64,000 nucleotides of DNA from Pseudomonadota bacterium (GCA_023457895.1 JAEXAY010000021.1:142134-206133); one strand, 5' to 3'. Shown: positions 17,086 through 25,173, counted from the stretch's first letter. Numbers and translations are program-made. The notes: generated from the letters alone by a model not told the origin.

Positions 17086-17586
17086 CTAGTCGCTAGCCGC
17101 TTCCTTGGGTTCGCGCAACAAAAAGGCCCGCGCAATCAATATCAATACGCCGAAGGTAATCGCCACGTCCGCGAGGTTGAAGATGAGAAAAGGCCGCCAG
17201 CTGCCAATGTGAAAATCCGCATAATCAACCACATAGCCAAGCCGGATGCGGTCGAGGATATTGCCCAGCGCGCCGCCAAGGATGAGCCCCAGCGCGATCG
17301 CATCCCAGCGTTGTTTTTCCCGCCACAGCCAGACCGTAACCAAGGTCGCGACCACGACGGTCAGCCCGACCAGCAGCCATCGCTGGGTATCGCTGCTCGC
17401 GGTCAGCATCCCCATCGAAACGCCGTTATTTTCCGCATAGGTCAGCTTGAAGAAGGGAATGAGGTCGATCCCCTGCACGCCGCGTGATTGCAGCGCGAGC
17501 GGCCCGGTGACGAAATATTTGATGAACTGGTCCGCGACAAAGATCAAAGCGGCGACAGTGAGGCCAAGGATGCGGTTGGTTTTCAT
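17086..17586 (-). CDS. lspA: lipoprotein signal peptidase
   Basis: 166 residues with four transmembrane helices. It cleaves prolipoproteins after lipidation in the inner membrane. The catalytic aspartates are in GGALGNILDRIRLGYVVDY and FNLADVAITFG, and the N-terminal helix has DQFIKYFV. The ATG at 17584-17586 is preferred over a TTG six codons upstream. It follows ileS as in the classic ribF-ileS-lspA order, but a palindromic repeat (17609-17697) separates the two genes. Confidence 0.96.
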   Translation of the reverse strand: MKTNRILGLTVAALIFVADQFIKYFVTGPLALQSRGVQGIDLIPFFKLTYAENNGVSMGMLTASSDTQRWLLVGLTVVVATLVTVWLWREKQRWDAIALGLILGGALGNILDRIRLGYVVDYADFHIGSWRPFLIFNLADVAITFGVLILIARAFLLREPKEAASD

Positions 17587-17608
17587 ATTCTGCAATTTTC
17601 TCAATGTC

Positions 17609-17697
17609 CGTCATGCTGAACTTGTTTCAGCATCCATAAGGCCGTGGCCCCTCGGTAGCGCGGGAGGCATGGACCCTGAAACGCGTTCAGGGTGACG
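17609..17697. repeat. dispersed palindromic repeat, family B
   Basis: Two hairpins, ATGCTGAA/TTCAGCAT (17613-17620 with 17626-17633) and ACCCTGAA/TTCAGGGT (17673-17680 with 17686-17693), joined by about 40 bases. Outer arms starting CGTCATGCTGAAC and ending GTTCAGGGTGACG are imperfect reverse complements. This BIME-like structure fills most of the ileS-lspA gap. Confidence 0.8.
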
Positions 17698-17706
17698 ATG
17701 TTGCTT

Positions 17707-20700
17707 TCAGGCATCCAGCACATCCTCGCAGCGCCCGCACAACGCGCCATCCTCGGTCACGTCGGGCAGGTGGCGCCAGCACCGGCCGCACTTGTTGCGC
17801 GAGGTCGGTGTCACCTTGACCTCTCCGCCGAGCGCGCTCGCAGGCGCATAGCCGACGCTCGAGACGATGCAGATTTCGGCCATGTCGACATCGGCGAGAT
17901 AATCGAAGGACCCCGCCTCGTTGCCGCCGATCATCACTTCGGCTTCGTTGCTCGAGCGCACCGTCTTTTCGCGCCGCAGCGGCTCGATCGCCTCGTTGAC
18001 CATCTGGCGCAGCGCGCGGATGTCCGCCCATTTCTGGGCGAAGGCGTCCTCGTCGGGCGCGCTGTGCGGCGCGCCGCCGGTTTCGACGGGAAGCGCCGGA
18101 AGTTCGGGCCATTCGAGCAGATGCACGCTGTCTGCATCCGGGTAACGCGACTGCCACACTTCCTCGGCGGTGAACACCAGCACCGGCGCTGCGTAACGCA
18201 CCAGCGCGTGGAACAGGATGTCGAGCACGGTGCGATAGGCGCGGCGCTTGGGATCATCCTTCGCATCGCAATAGAGGCAGTCCTTGCGAATATCGAAGAA
18301 GAAGGCCGACAGATCATTATTGGCGAAATCGCTGAGCAGCCGGGTGTAGCTGTTATAGTCGAAATCATCGACCGCCTGGGAAAGCTTCCCGTCCATCTCG
18401 GTGAGGAGATGGAGCACGTACCGCTCCAGTTCCGGCATTTCCGCCACCGGCACCCGCTCGCTTTCGTCAAAATCGCCGAGCGCGCCGAGCATGTAGCGGA
18501 AGCTGTTGCGCAGCTTGCGATACTGGTCGCCGACACCGGCGAGGATTTCCTTGCCGATGCGGTGGTCCTCGGTGAAGTCGACCGAGAGCGCCCACAGGCG
18601 GATGATGTCCGCGCCATAATCGCGCATCAGGTCGAGCGGCGAGATGGTGTTGCCGAGCGACTTGGACATTTTCATGCCCTTGGCGTCCATCGTGAACCCG
18701 TGGGTGAGCACGGCATCATAGGGCGCGCGGCCGCGGGTGCCGCAGCTTTCGAGCAGTGAGGACTGGAACCAGCCGCGATGCTGGTCCGATCCTTCGAGGT
18801 AGAGATCGGCCGGCCATGTAAGATCAGGCCATTTGCCCGATTGCAGCACGAATGCGTGGGTGCAGCCGCTGTCGAACCAGACGTCGAGAATGTCGGTGAC
18901 GCGCTCGTAATCCTCGAGGCTATAGGCATCGCCGAGATAGGACTGCGCCGCCGCGTCGCTCCACGCATCGACGCCCTTGGCGCGAATGCCCTCGACGATG
19001 CGCGCGTTGACCGCCGGGTCGCACAGATATTCGCCCGACTTGCGATCGACGAACAGCGTGATCGGCACGCCCCAGGCACGCTGGCGCGAAATCACCCAGT
19101 CGGGGCGGCCTTCGACCATCGATCCGATACGGTTGCGGCCCTTGTCGGGCACGAAGCGGGTGTCGGCGATCGCGTCCAGTGCCAGTTGCCGCAGCGTCGG
19201 CGCGGCGCAGATATCCTCTTCCGCCGGATTGATCGCGCCGCCTTCATTTTCCCAGCGCTTTTCCTGTTTGGTCTTGGGGCTGATGTGGGTCAGCACCCGG
19301 TCCATCGGGATGAACCATTGCGGAGTACAGCGATAGATCACCTTGGCCTTCGAGCGCCACGAATGCGGATAGCTGTGCTGGAAATCGGCGGACGCCGCCA
19401 GCAGTGCGCCGGCTTCGCGCAGGTCCGAACAGATCGGCCCATCGGGCGCGTTGAACTTGGGGTTGATGACGCTGCCCTGCCCGCCAAGCCACGCCCAGTC
19501 CGCGCGATATTTGCCATCGCCCTCGACCGCGAACACCGGATTGATGCCATACGCCTTGCACAGGTCGAAATCGTCCTCCCCATGGTCGGGGGCCATGTGG
19601 ACAAGGCCCGTGCCCGCGTCGGTGGTGACGAAATCGCCGGGGAGGAAGGGGCGGGGTTTGCTGAAAAATTCCTGCATCGCCGTGTCCCCGCGCAGGCGGG
19701 GACCCAGGGTTGGCTCAGCGTTGTCCTGCTCTGGGCCCCTGCCTTCGCAGGGGCACACATATTTTGCCATGGGATGGCGGGCGGTAGTACCAGCGAGGTC
19801 CGCGCCCGTACCTTCCCAAACCACGGTAGTGAATAGCGCGGGAGAAGTGGCGCCGACCGTTTTTGCCACACGCTCCTTGAAGACGTCTACGAGGTCGGCA
19901 GCGACAAGGAACCGCCGAGAAATAAGCTGCCTTAGCGGACTTGGGCGATTGAGCGGCTGGTCAGCTTCATCCTCAGTTCCAACGCCTGAAACCCGAACCA
20001 CAACATACTCAACATCCGGCCCATAGGCCAAAGCCTGATTGACCGGGATCGTCCAAGGCGTCGTGGTCCAGATGACCGCGTATGCCCCCTTCAACTGCTC
20101 AATCTGAGAGTCCACAATCTCGAACGCCACATCAACCTGCGTGCTCGTGATGTCCTCATATTCAACCTCGGCCTCGGCGAGCGCGGTCTTTTCCACCGGC
20201 GACCACATCACCGGCTTTGCCCCGCGGTAGAGCTGCCCGGTTTCGGCGAATTTCATCAGTTCCGCGACAATCGTCGCCTCGGCTTCGAAATCCATGGTGA
20301 GGTAGGGATTGTCCCAGTCGCCATTGATACCGAGCCGCTTCAACTGCTCGCGCTGGACGTCGACCCAATGCTGCGCATAGGCACGGCATTCGGCGCGGAA
20401 TTCCTCGACCGGCACCTCGTCCTTGTTGAGCTTCTTCTTGCGATATTGCTCCTCGACCTTCCATTCGATGGGGAGGCCATGGCAGTCCCAGCCCGGGACA
20501 TAGGGCGCGTCCTTGCCCTTCAGCGATTGGGTGCGCACCACCATGTCCTTGAGGATATGGTTCAACGCATGGCCGATATGCATGTCGCCATTGGCATAGG
20601 GCGGGCCATCGTGAAGGATGAATTTCTCCCGGCCGCGCCGCGCCGTGCGCAGCTTTTCATACAGGTTCTGCTCCTGCCACCGGGCAAGGATTTGCGGTTC

Positions 20701-20787
20701 CTTCTGCGGCAGGCCCGCCTTCATCGGGAAGGCGGTTTGCGGCAGGAAGACGGTGTCTTTGTAATCGGCTTTGGGCGCGTCAGTCAT
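17707..20787 (-). CDS. ileS: isoleucyl-tRNA synthetase with an in-frame palindromic-element insertion
   Basis: 1026 residues, longer than most relatives. It charges tRNA-Ile and edits Val-tRNA-Ile. Visible are the HIGH motif in GDMHIGHALNH, the CP1 editing region with GTGLVHMAPDHGEDDF, KMSKSLGNT, and a C-terminal zinc module CGRCWRHLPDVTEDGALCGRC. Residues about 345-368 (CPCEGRGP...GPRLRGD) are encoded by a 75-bp palindromic element (19682-19756) inserted without breaking the frame, between AGTTARHPMAKY and FFSKPRPFLPGDFVTTDAGTG. The part just upstream (about 19860-20160) is lower in G+C than the rest. The gene belongs to the ribF-ileS-lspA group but is split from ribF by a GIY-YIG gene. Confidence 0.97.
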   Translation of the reverse strand: MTDAPKADYKDTVFLPQTAFPMKAGLPQKEPQILARWQEQNLYEKLRTARRGREKFILHDGPPYANGDMHIGHALNHILKDMVVRTQSLKGKDAPYVPGWDCHGLPIEWKVEEQYRKKKLNKDEVPVEEFRAECRAYAQHWVDVQREQLKRLGINGDWDNPYLTMDFEAEATIVAELMKFAETGQLYRGAKPVMWSPVEKTALAEAEVEYEDITSTQVDVAFEIVDSQIEQLKGAYAVIWTTTPWTIPVNQALAYGPDVEYVVVRVSGVGTEDEADQPLNRPSPLRQLISRRFLVAADLVDVFKERVAKTVGATSPALFTTVVWEGTGADLAGTTARHPMAKYVCPCEGRGPEQDNAEPTLGPRLRGDTAMQEFFSKPRPFLPGDFVTTDAGTGLVHMAPDHGEDDFDLCKAYGINPVFAVEGDGKYRADWAWLGGQGSVINPKFNAPDGPICSDLREAGALLAASADFQHSYPHSWRSKAKVIYRCTPQWFIPMDRVLTHISPKTKQEKRWENEGGAINPAEEDICAAPTLRQLALDAIADTRFVPDKGRNRIGSMVEGRPDWVISRQRAWGVPITLFVDRKSGEYLCDPAVNARIVEGIRAKGVDAWSDAAAQSYLGDAYSLEDYERVTDILDVWFDSGCTHAFVLQSGKWPDLTWPADLYLEGSDQHRGWFQSSLLESCGTRGRAPYDAVLTHGFTMDAKGMKMSKSLGNTISPLDLMRDYGADIIRLWALSVDFTEDHRIGKEILAGVGDQYRKLRNSFRYMLGALGDFDESERVPVAEMPELERYVLHLLTEMDGKLSQAVDDFDYNSYTRLLSDFANNDLSAFFFDIRKDCLYCDAKDDPKRRAYRTVLDILFHALVRYAAPVLVFTAEEVWQSRYPDADSVHLLEWPELPALPVETGGAPHSAPDEDAFAQKWADIRALRQMVNEAIEPLRREKTVRSSNEAEVMIGGNEAGSFDYLADVDMAEICIVSSVGYAPASALGGEVKVTPTSRNKCGRCWRHLPDVTEDGALCGRCEDVLDA
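19682..19756 (+). repeat. palindromic element family C, copy inside ileS
   Basis: 75 bp: hairpin GTCCCCGCGCAGGCGGGGAC, a middle of about 30 bases, and hairpin GCCCCTGCCTTCGCAGGGGC. It is the same architecture and orientation as the copies at 20842 and 21239. The other three copies are 74 bp; this one has one extra middle base, making exactly 25 codons. On the ileS strand it has no stop and reads CPCEGRGPEQDNAEPTLGPR. Confidence 0.9.
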
Positions 20788-20841
20788 AGGCTTTGCGCCT
20801 TAGGGGAGTGAACCGGGGGATTCAACCGATATGACCACATC

Positions 20842-20915
20842 GTGCTCCTGCGCAGGCAGGAGCCCAGGGCAGCATAGCGCGACATAACATTAGGCCCCTG
20901 CCTTCGCAGGGGCAC
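20842..20915 (+). repeat. palindromic element family C, copy 3' of the GIY-YIG gene
   Basis: 74 bp: left hairpin GCTCCTGCGCAGGCAGGAGC, middle CAGCATAGCGCGACATAAC, right hairpin GCCCCTGCCTTCGCAGGGGC, with terminal GTGC...GCAC. It ends 8 bp from the stop of the GIY-YIG gene and lies 54 bp before ileS. Confidence 0.92.
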
Positions 20916-20923
20916 GGCGGGTT

Positions 20924-21211
20924 TCAGAACAAGGTGTCGTACAAATCCTTCCAGTACGGATTCATCTCTTCAATGACCCTGATTTTCCACTCGCGTTTCC
21001 ATTTCTTCATCCTGAGTTCGCACGCTCTCGCTTCCTGCAGGTCATCGAAATATTGATACCAGACCAGCATGGCGAGCCCGTGCGTCCTGGTGAAACCTTC
21101 AACCACACCCTGCTTGTGCTGGTAGATGCGGCCGGGAAGATTGGCGGTCGATCCGATATAGAGCGTGCCGTTGCGCCGGTTGGTGACAATGTAGACGCAG
21201 CCGGACTTCAT
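20924..21211 (-). CDS. small GIY-YIG endonuclease, framed by palindromic elements
   Basis: 95 residues, the complete single-domain size. The GIY-YIG core is visible: VYIVTNRRNGTLYIGSTANL (the two-strand GIY...YIG signature), with Arg28 and His32 following, and the conserved C-terminal stretch ACELRMKKWKREWKIRVIEE supplying the likely catalytic glutamate. Such domains nick or cut DNA or branched DNA. Two direct copies of the family C element flank it (20842-20915 and 21239-21312), and the 471-bp unit separates ribF from ileS, which are normally adjacent. A role in moving or maintaining these palindromes is inferred. Confidence 0.9.
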   Translation of the reverse strand: MKSGCVYIVTNRRNGTLYIGSTANLPGRIYQHKQGVVEGFTRTHGLAMLVWYQYFDDLQEARACELRMKKWKREWKIRVIEEMNPYWKDLYDTLF

Positions 21212-21238
21212 GCTCGACCTCCCAGTTCACACCACCTT

Positions 21239-21312
21239 GTGCTCCTGCGAAGGCAGGAGCCCAAGGCCGCACAGCGCAACATAACACTGGGCCCCTGCCT
21301 TCGCAGGGGCAC
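21239..21312 (+). repeat. palindromic element family C, copy 5' of the GIY-YIG gene
   Basis: 74 bp: left hairpin GCTCCTGCGAAGGCAGGAGC, middle CGCACAGCGCAACATAACAC, right hairpin GCCCCTGCCTTCGCAGGGGC. Same orientation as the copy at 20842. It ends two bases before the ribF stop and starts 27 bp from the GIY-YIG start codon. Confidence 0.92.
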
Positions 21313-21313
21313 G

Positions 21314-22243
21314 TTATCCTAGAACTCGCCGCGCATCGTCGCAATCCTTGGCTATTTGCGCCGTCAGAGCCTCCAGACTTTCGAACTTCGCCTCGCCGCG
21401 CAGGAAGGCGTGGAATTCCACTTCGACCGTCTGCCCGTATAAATCTTCCGCGAAATCGAAGAAATGCGGCTCGAGCAATTCCTTGGGCGGGTCGAAGGTC
21501 GGGCGGATGCCGATGTTGGCGGCGCCGTCGAGCAGTCGGCCATCCTCCAGCCTCCCGCGCACCGCATAAATGCCATAGCGCGGCCTCAGATAATGGCCCA
21601 TGTCGACATTGGCGGTGGGGAAGCCCAATTTGCGGCCATTCTTGTCGCCATGTTCAACCATGCCCTCGATCGCGAACGGGCGGGTCAGGAGCCGCGTCGC
21701 GGTGGCGCAGTCGCCCGCCTGCAAGGCCTCTCGGATGCGGGTCGAGGAAACGATCGCCCCGCCCTCCTCCACCGGGCCGACGGTGCGCACGGCGATGCCG
21801 CAGCTTGCGCCGATTTCGCGCAGCACCGCGATATTGCCCCCGCGCTTGTGGCCGAAGGTGAAGTCCTCACCTGTAACGACGCCGGTAACGCCCATTTCCG
21901 CGCCCAGAATGCGGCGGACAAACTCCTCGGCCGGAACGCTCGCAAGTTCGGCGCCGAATTCGAACACAAACATCGCGTCCGCACCCGCCGCTTCGAACAG
22001 GCGCTGGCGCTGGTCGAGCGTGGTGAGGCGGAACCACGGCGCATCGGGCACGAAATGGCGCACCGGATGCGGATCGAAGGTAGCGATCAATGCGGGCCGC
22101 CCTTCGGACTTCGCCCAGCCTATCGCCTCGCCCGCCACCGCCTGATGGCCGAGGTGGAAGCCATCGAAATTGCCGAGCGCGACAATCCCGCCACGATAGG
22201 GAGCGGGCACCGGCGCGGCGCTGGTGAGGCGGGGGATGGTCAT
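21314..22243 (-). CDS. ribF: bifunctional riboflavin kinase / FAD synthetase
   Basis: 309 residues. The N-terminal adenylyltransferase domain has VALGNFDGFHLGHQAV (the nucleotidyl-transfer HxGH site) and VVTGEDFTFGHKRGG. The C-terminal kinase domain has LGFPTANVDMG and the PTFD segment. It makes FMN and FAD from riboflavin and ATP. No FMN riboswitch is seen upstream. A near-perfect 26-bp inverted repeat lies between it and the upstream dipeptidase gene, and a palindromic element follows its stop. Confidence 0.96.
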   Translation of the reverse strand: MTIPRLTSAAPVPAPYRGGIVALGNFDGFHLGHQAVAGEAIGWAKSEGRPALIATFDPHPVRHFVPDAPWFRLTTLDQRQRLFEAAGADAMFVFEFGAELASVPAEEFVRRILGAEMGVTGVVTGEDFTFGHKRGGNIAVLREIGASCGIAVRTVGPVEEGGAIVSSTRIREALQAGDCATATRLLTRPFAIEGMVEHGDKNGRKLGFPTANVDMGHYLRPRYGIYAVRGRLEDGRLLDGAANIGIRPTFDPPKELLEPHFFDFAEDLYGQTVEVEFHAFLRGEAKFESLEALTAQIAKDCDDARRVLG

Positions 22244-22260
22244 TGCCTTCCCCTTAGCCC

Positions 22261-22338
22261 GTAGCCCTGAGCTTGTCGAAGGGCGTATCGAAAGGCCGCT
22301 CGAAGCTGGTAGACGCCCTTCGACAAGCTCAGGGCTAC
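22261..22338. repeat. dispersed palindromic repeat, family A (perfect copy)
   Basis: Two 26-base arms (22261-22286 and 22313-22338) are exact reverse complements, beginning GTAGCCCTGAGCTTGTCG, around a 26-base centre. It occupies the gap between the dipeptidase stop and the ribF start, where it could fold in the mRNA. Confidence 0.92.
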
Positions 22339-22364
22339 GGATATTGGCAGGCGGAGCATGACCA

Positions 22365-23549
22365 TCACTTCTCCGGCAACGTCTGCATCAGCACGCGAAA
22401 CACATTGCCGCCCATCACCTTGGCGATTTCCTCCTCGCTCAACCCGGCCTGCATCAGCGCGTAAGTCACCTGCGCAATTCCGCTGGTGTCGAACGGCGTC
22501 GTGACCGCGCCGTCAAAGTCGGACCCCAGCGCGACATGATCGATGCCCGCCACGTCGCGGACATGGAGGATGGCCTTGGCAATATCGGCGGGCCGGTGCG
22601 AGCAGATCGCGCCGTCCCAATAGCCGATCCCGACCACGCCGCCGGTCCGCGCGATGCCCTTCACTTCCTCGTCGGTGAGGTTGCGGTTGACCTTGCAGGT
22701 CGCCTGCACCCCGCCATGCGAGGAAATGACCGGTCGGGTTGCCATCGCCAGCACCTCGGCCACGCCCTTGTGCGAAAGGTGCGCAATATCGACGAGGATG
22801 CCGCGCGCCTCCATCTCCTGCACGATCCTGCGCCCGAACGGGGTGAGGCCGCCCTGGCTCACGCCATGCATCGAGCCGCCGAGTTCATTATCGAAAAAAT
22901 GCGTCAGCCCCGCCATGCGCAGGCCGGCATCATAGAGGCGGCCAAGATTGGATTCCTTGCCTTCGAGATTATGCAACCCTTCGGCGGAAAACAGCGCGCC
23001 GGTCGGCTTGCCATAAAGCTTGTTGAGGCCGGGGCCGTTGCGGACGGTAAGGAGATTGCCAAGGTCGGCCCGCGTACGGATCAGGCGCAACGCCCCGCCC
23101 GATGCCTTCGCCGCCTCGTCCAGTTTCTGCGCATGGTAAAGCGAGCGCTCGGTCAGCGAAAACCATGTGCGCGGCGGCTGCAATTGCGCGAAACTGAGCA
23201 GCGTGATGCTGTCGCTGTCGCCGCTATTATGATCATAATTGAGCCCGCGCGGGGTTTTGGATACCGAGGAGAAAACCTGGAGCGCGACACGTCCTTGCTG
23301 AAGGCGCGGCAGGTCGACATGACCGCGCGTGCTGCGCGACAAGAGGCTCCGTTTCCACAGCAGGGCATCCGAATGGAGGTCGGCAATCTGCAGCCGGTCG
23401 TGGAGTTGCAAGGCCTCGGTCGAAACCGCGCTGGCATCGCCCGCGACCTTGTTCATGCTGTTTTCGGCTATTCCCGGCGCGAGCGCGAAAAAGCCCGTCG
23501 CGGCAGCGGCGGCAACCAGCCCCGCCGTCCAGAACGCCTTGCGCTTCAC
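22365..23549 (-). CDS. membrane dipeptidase (peptidase M19)
   Basis: 394 residues from a GTG whose last base overlaps the folA stop (GTGA). The N-terminus KRKAFWTAGLVAAAAATGFFAL is a signal or anchor, so the enzyme is likely periplasmic. Zinc ligands of the renal dipeptidase family are visible: IADLHSDALLW (HxD), EGLHNLE, DIAHLSHKG, VISSHGG and LGSDFDGA. It would hydrolyse dipeptides, possibly those from peptidoglycan turnover. It is the fourth gene in the purE-purK-folA run, coupled by the overlap. Confidence 0.9.
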   Translation of the reverse strand: MKRKAFWTAGLVAAAAATGFFALAPGIAENSMNKVAGDASAVSTEALQLHDRLQIADLHSDALLWKRSLLSRSTRGHVDLPRLQQGRVALQVFSSVSKTPRGLNYDHNSGDSDSITLLSFAQLQPPRTWFSLTERSLYHAQKLDEAAKASGGALRLIRTRADLGNLLTVRNGPGLNKLYGKPTGALFSAEGLHNLEGKESNLGRLYDAGLRMAGLTHFFDNELGGSMHGVSQGGLTPFGRRIVQEMEARGILVDIAHLSHKGVAEVLAMATRPVISSHGGVQATCKVNRNLTDEEVKGIARTGGVVGIGYWDGAICSHRPADIAKAILHVRDVAGIDHVALGSDFDGAVTTPFDTSGIAQVTYALMQAGLSEEEIAKVMGGNVFRVLMQTLPEK

Positions 23550-24043
23550 CCGCGCGCCTTCCGCTGGAAGGTCACAAAGCTGTAGGCCGGTTTGCTGCCG
23601 TCGGCGGGATGGTCCTCGCGCGCGATCTCCTGCCATGCGGGATCGGGGTAGGGAATGAAGGCGTCGCCCTCGGGGCTCGCATGCACTTCGGTCAGTTCGA
23701 TACGGTCAGCGTGGGGCAGGAACAGGCCATAGATTTCCGCCCCGCCGATCACCGCGACATGCGGCGCATTGGCAATCCTGAGCGCTTCTTCAGGGCTGTG
23801 CGCGACCTCGACGCCTTCTTCTTCCCACGCCGCGGCGCGGGTGATGACGATATGGCGGCGGCCTTCGAGGATGCCGGGGAGGCTGTCGAACGTCTTTCGT
23901 CCCATCACCATCGGCTTGCCCATGGTGAGTTGCTTGAAGCGGCGCAGGTCGGCGGGGAGATGCCAGGGCATCTTTCCCTTGTGGCCGATGGCGCCATTGT
24001 CCGCGCGCGCCATTATGAGGATGATTTCGGGATGGTCGCGCAT
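23546..24043 (-). CDS. folA: dihydrofolate reductase
   Basis: 165 residues. It reduces dihydrofolate to tetrahydrofolate with NADPH. Typical motifs are the N-terminal IILIMARADNGAIGHKGKMPWHLPADLRRFK (substrate loop and catalytic acid region), MGRKTFDSLP, and VIGGAEIYGLFLPHADRIELTEV. Its ATG overlaps the purK stop by one base (TGATG), and its stop overlaps the dipeptidase start, so it is translated as part of the purE-purK-folA group. This links one-carbon supply with purine synthesis. Confidence 0.97.
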   Translation of the reverse strand: MRDHPEIILIMARADNGAIGHKGKMPWHLPADLRRFKQLTMGKPMVMGRKTFDSLPGILEGRRHIVITRAAAWEEEGVEVAHSPEEALRIANAPHVAVIGGAEIYGLFLPHADRIELTEVHASPEGDAFIPYPDPAWQEIAREDHPADGSKPAYSFVTFQRKARG

Positions 24044-25173
24044 CAGGCGGCTGCCTCGGCCGGACTGCGCGTGCCGGGGATGGCCGGTTCGGCGTCATCC
24101 GCCAGCACCCAGGTGGCATGCCCCATCTTGCGCCCGGGCCGCCCCTCGCCTTTGCCATAAAGATGCAAATGGCATTGCGGGTCAGCGAGAAATTGCGGCC
24201 AGTCCCCTGCATTATCGCCAATGATATTGTGCATGACGACCTTGCGCCCCAGCGTCGCGGTACTGCCCAACGGAAGCCCGCAAATCGCGCGGATATGATT
24301 TTCGAACTGCGAGGTCAGCGCGCCCTCGATCGTCCAGTGGCCGCTATTATGGACACGCGGCGCCATCTCGTTGAACACCGGGCCATCGGCCGAGGCAAAG
24401 AATTCGCACGCCATCACGCCCACATAATCGAGCGCTTCGGCGATTTGCGCGGCCAGCTTGCGCGCCTCGGCGATGCAGGCCTCAAGCGCCGCCGGGGCCG
24501 GAACCAGACTGCGATCGAGGATGCCGTCGACATGGACATTCCTGGGACTGTCCCACGCCTTGATCATGCCATTAGCCGCGCGCACCAGCACGACCGAAAA
24601 TTCGTGATCGAAGGTGACGAAACCCTCCAGCACCGCCGGCTGTTGCGTCATCGCCTCCCATGCCGCGGCGGCGTCCGCCGCATCGCGTATCACCACCTGC
24701 CCCTTCCCGTCATAGCCGAGGCGGCGGGTCTTGAGGATCGCAGGGGTGCCGATCTCTGCCAGCGCCATTTCAAGGTCCGCGAGGCTGCCGACCGCCGCAT
24801 AGGGCGCGGGCGCCCCGCCCAGTTCGCGCACGAAATCTTTTTCGCGCAAGCGATCCTGCCCGATTTCCAGCGCCCGCACATCGGGGCGGACCTTGCTGCC
24901 CAGCGCCGCGATGGGCGCCACCGGCAGATTTTCAAATTCATAGGTCACGACCGCGCACTGCCCGGCAAAATCCTTGAGCGCCGCCACATCGTCATACGCG
25001 CCCTGAGTCCAGTGGGTCGAAACCTCGAATGCCGGGCCGGAGGCCTCGGGCGCATAAACATGGGTGCGATAGCCAAGCTGCGCCGCCGCCATCGCCAGCA
25101 TCCGGCCGAGCTGGCCACCGCCGATAATGCCGATGGTCGCCCCCGGCGCGATCATGGCCCCGGCTGACGTCAT
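24043..25173 (-). CDS. purK: 5-(carboxyamino)imidazole ribonucleotide synthase
   Basis: 376 residues. An ATP-grasp enzyme that carboxylates AIR using bicarbonate and ATP. The N-terminus has GATIGIIGGGQLGRMLAMAAAQLG; later come ILKTRRLGYDGKGQ (ATP loop) and FNEMAPRVHNSGHWTIEG (metal and substrate site). The start chosen overlaps the purE stop (ATGA), as expected for the purEK pair; an internal ATG six codons on is less likely. The product is passed to PurE. Confidence 0.97.
   Translation of the reverse strand: MTSAGAMIAPGATIGIIGGGQLGRMLAMAAAQLGYRTHVYAPEASGPAFEVSTHWTQGAYDDVAALKDFAGQCAVVTYEFENLPVAPIAALGSKVRPDVRALEIGQDRLREKDFVRELGGAPAPYAAVGSLADLEMALAEIGTPAILKTRRLGYDGKGQVVIRDAADAAAAWEAMTQQPAVLEGFVTFDHEFSVVLVRAANGMIKAWDSPRNVHVDGILDRSLVPAPAALEACIAEARKLAAQIAEALDYVGVMACEFFASADGPVFNEMAPRVHNSGHWTIEGALTSQFENHIRAICGLPLGSTATLGRKVVMHNIIGDNAGDWPQFLADPQCHLHLYGKGEGRPGRKMGHATWVLADDAEPAIPGTRSPAEAAA

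Noticed and set aside
20842..21312. Insertion sequence with terminal inverted repeats
   Set aside because: The flanking elements are direct, not inverted, copies, each is itself a double hairpin, and the gene is a GIY-YIG nuclease rather than a transposase. No target duplication was evident.
19682..21312. CRISPR array
   Set aside because: Repeats are palindromic, irregularly spaced (more than 300 bp apart) and separated by genes; there are no spacers and no cas genes.
21314..22260. FMN riboswitch controlling ribF
   Set aside because: The conserved FMN-aptamer blocks are not present; the upstream gap is filled by the family A palindrome.
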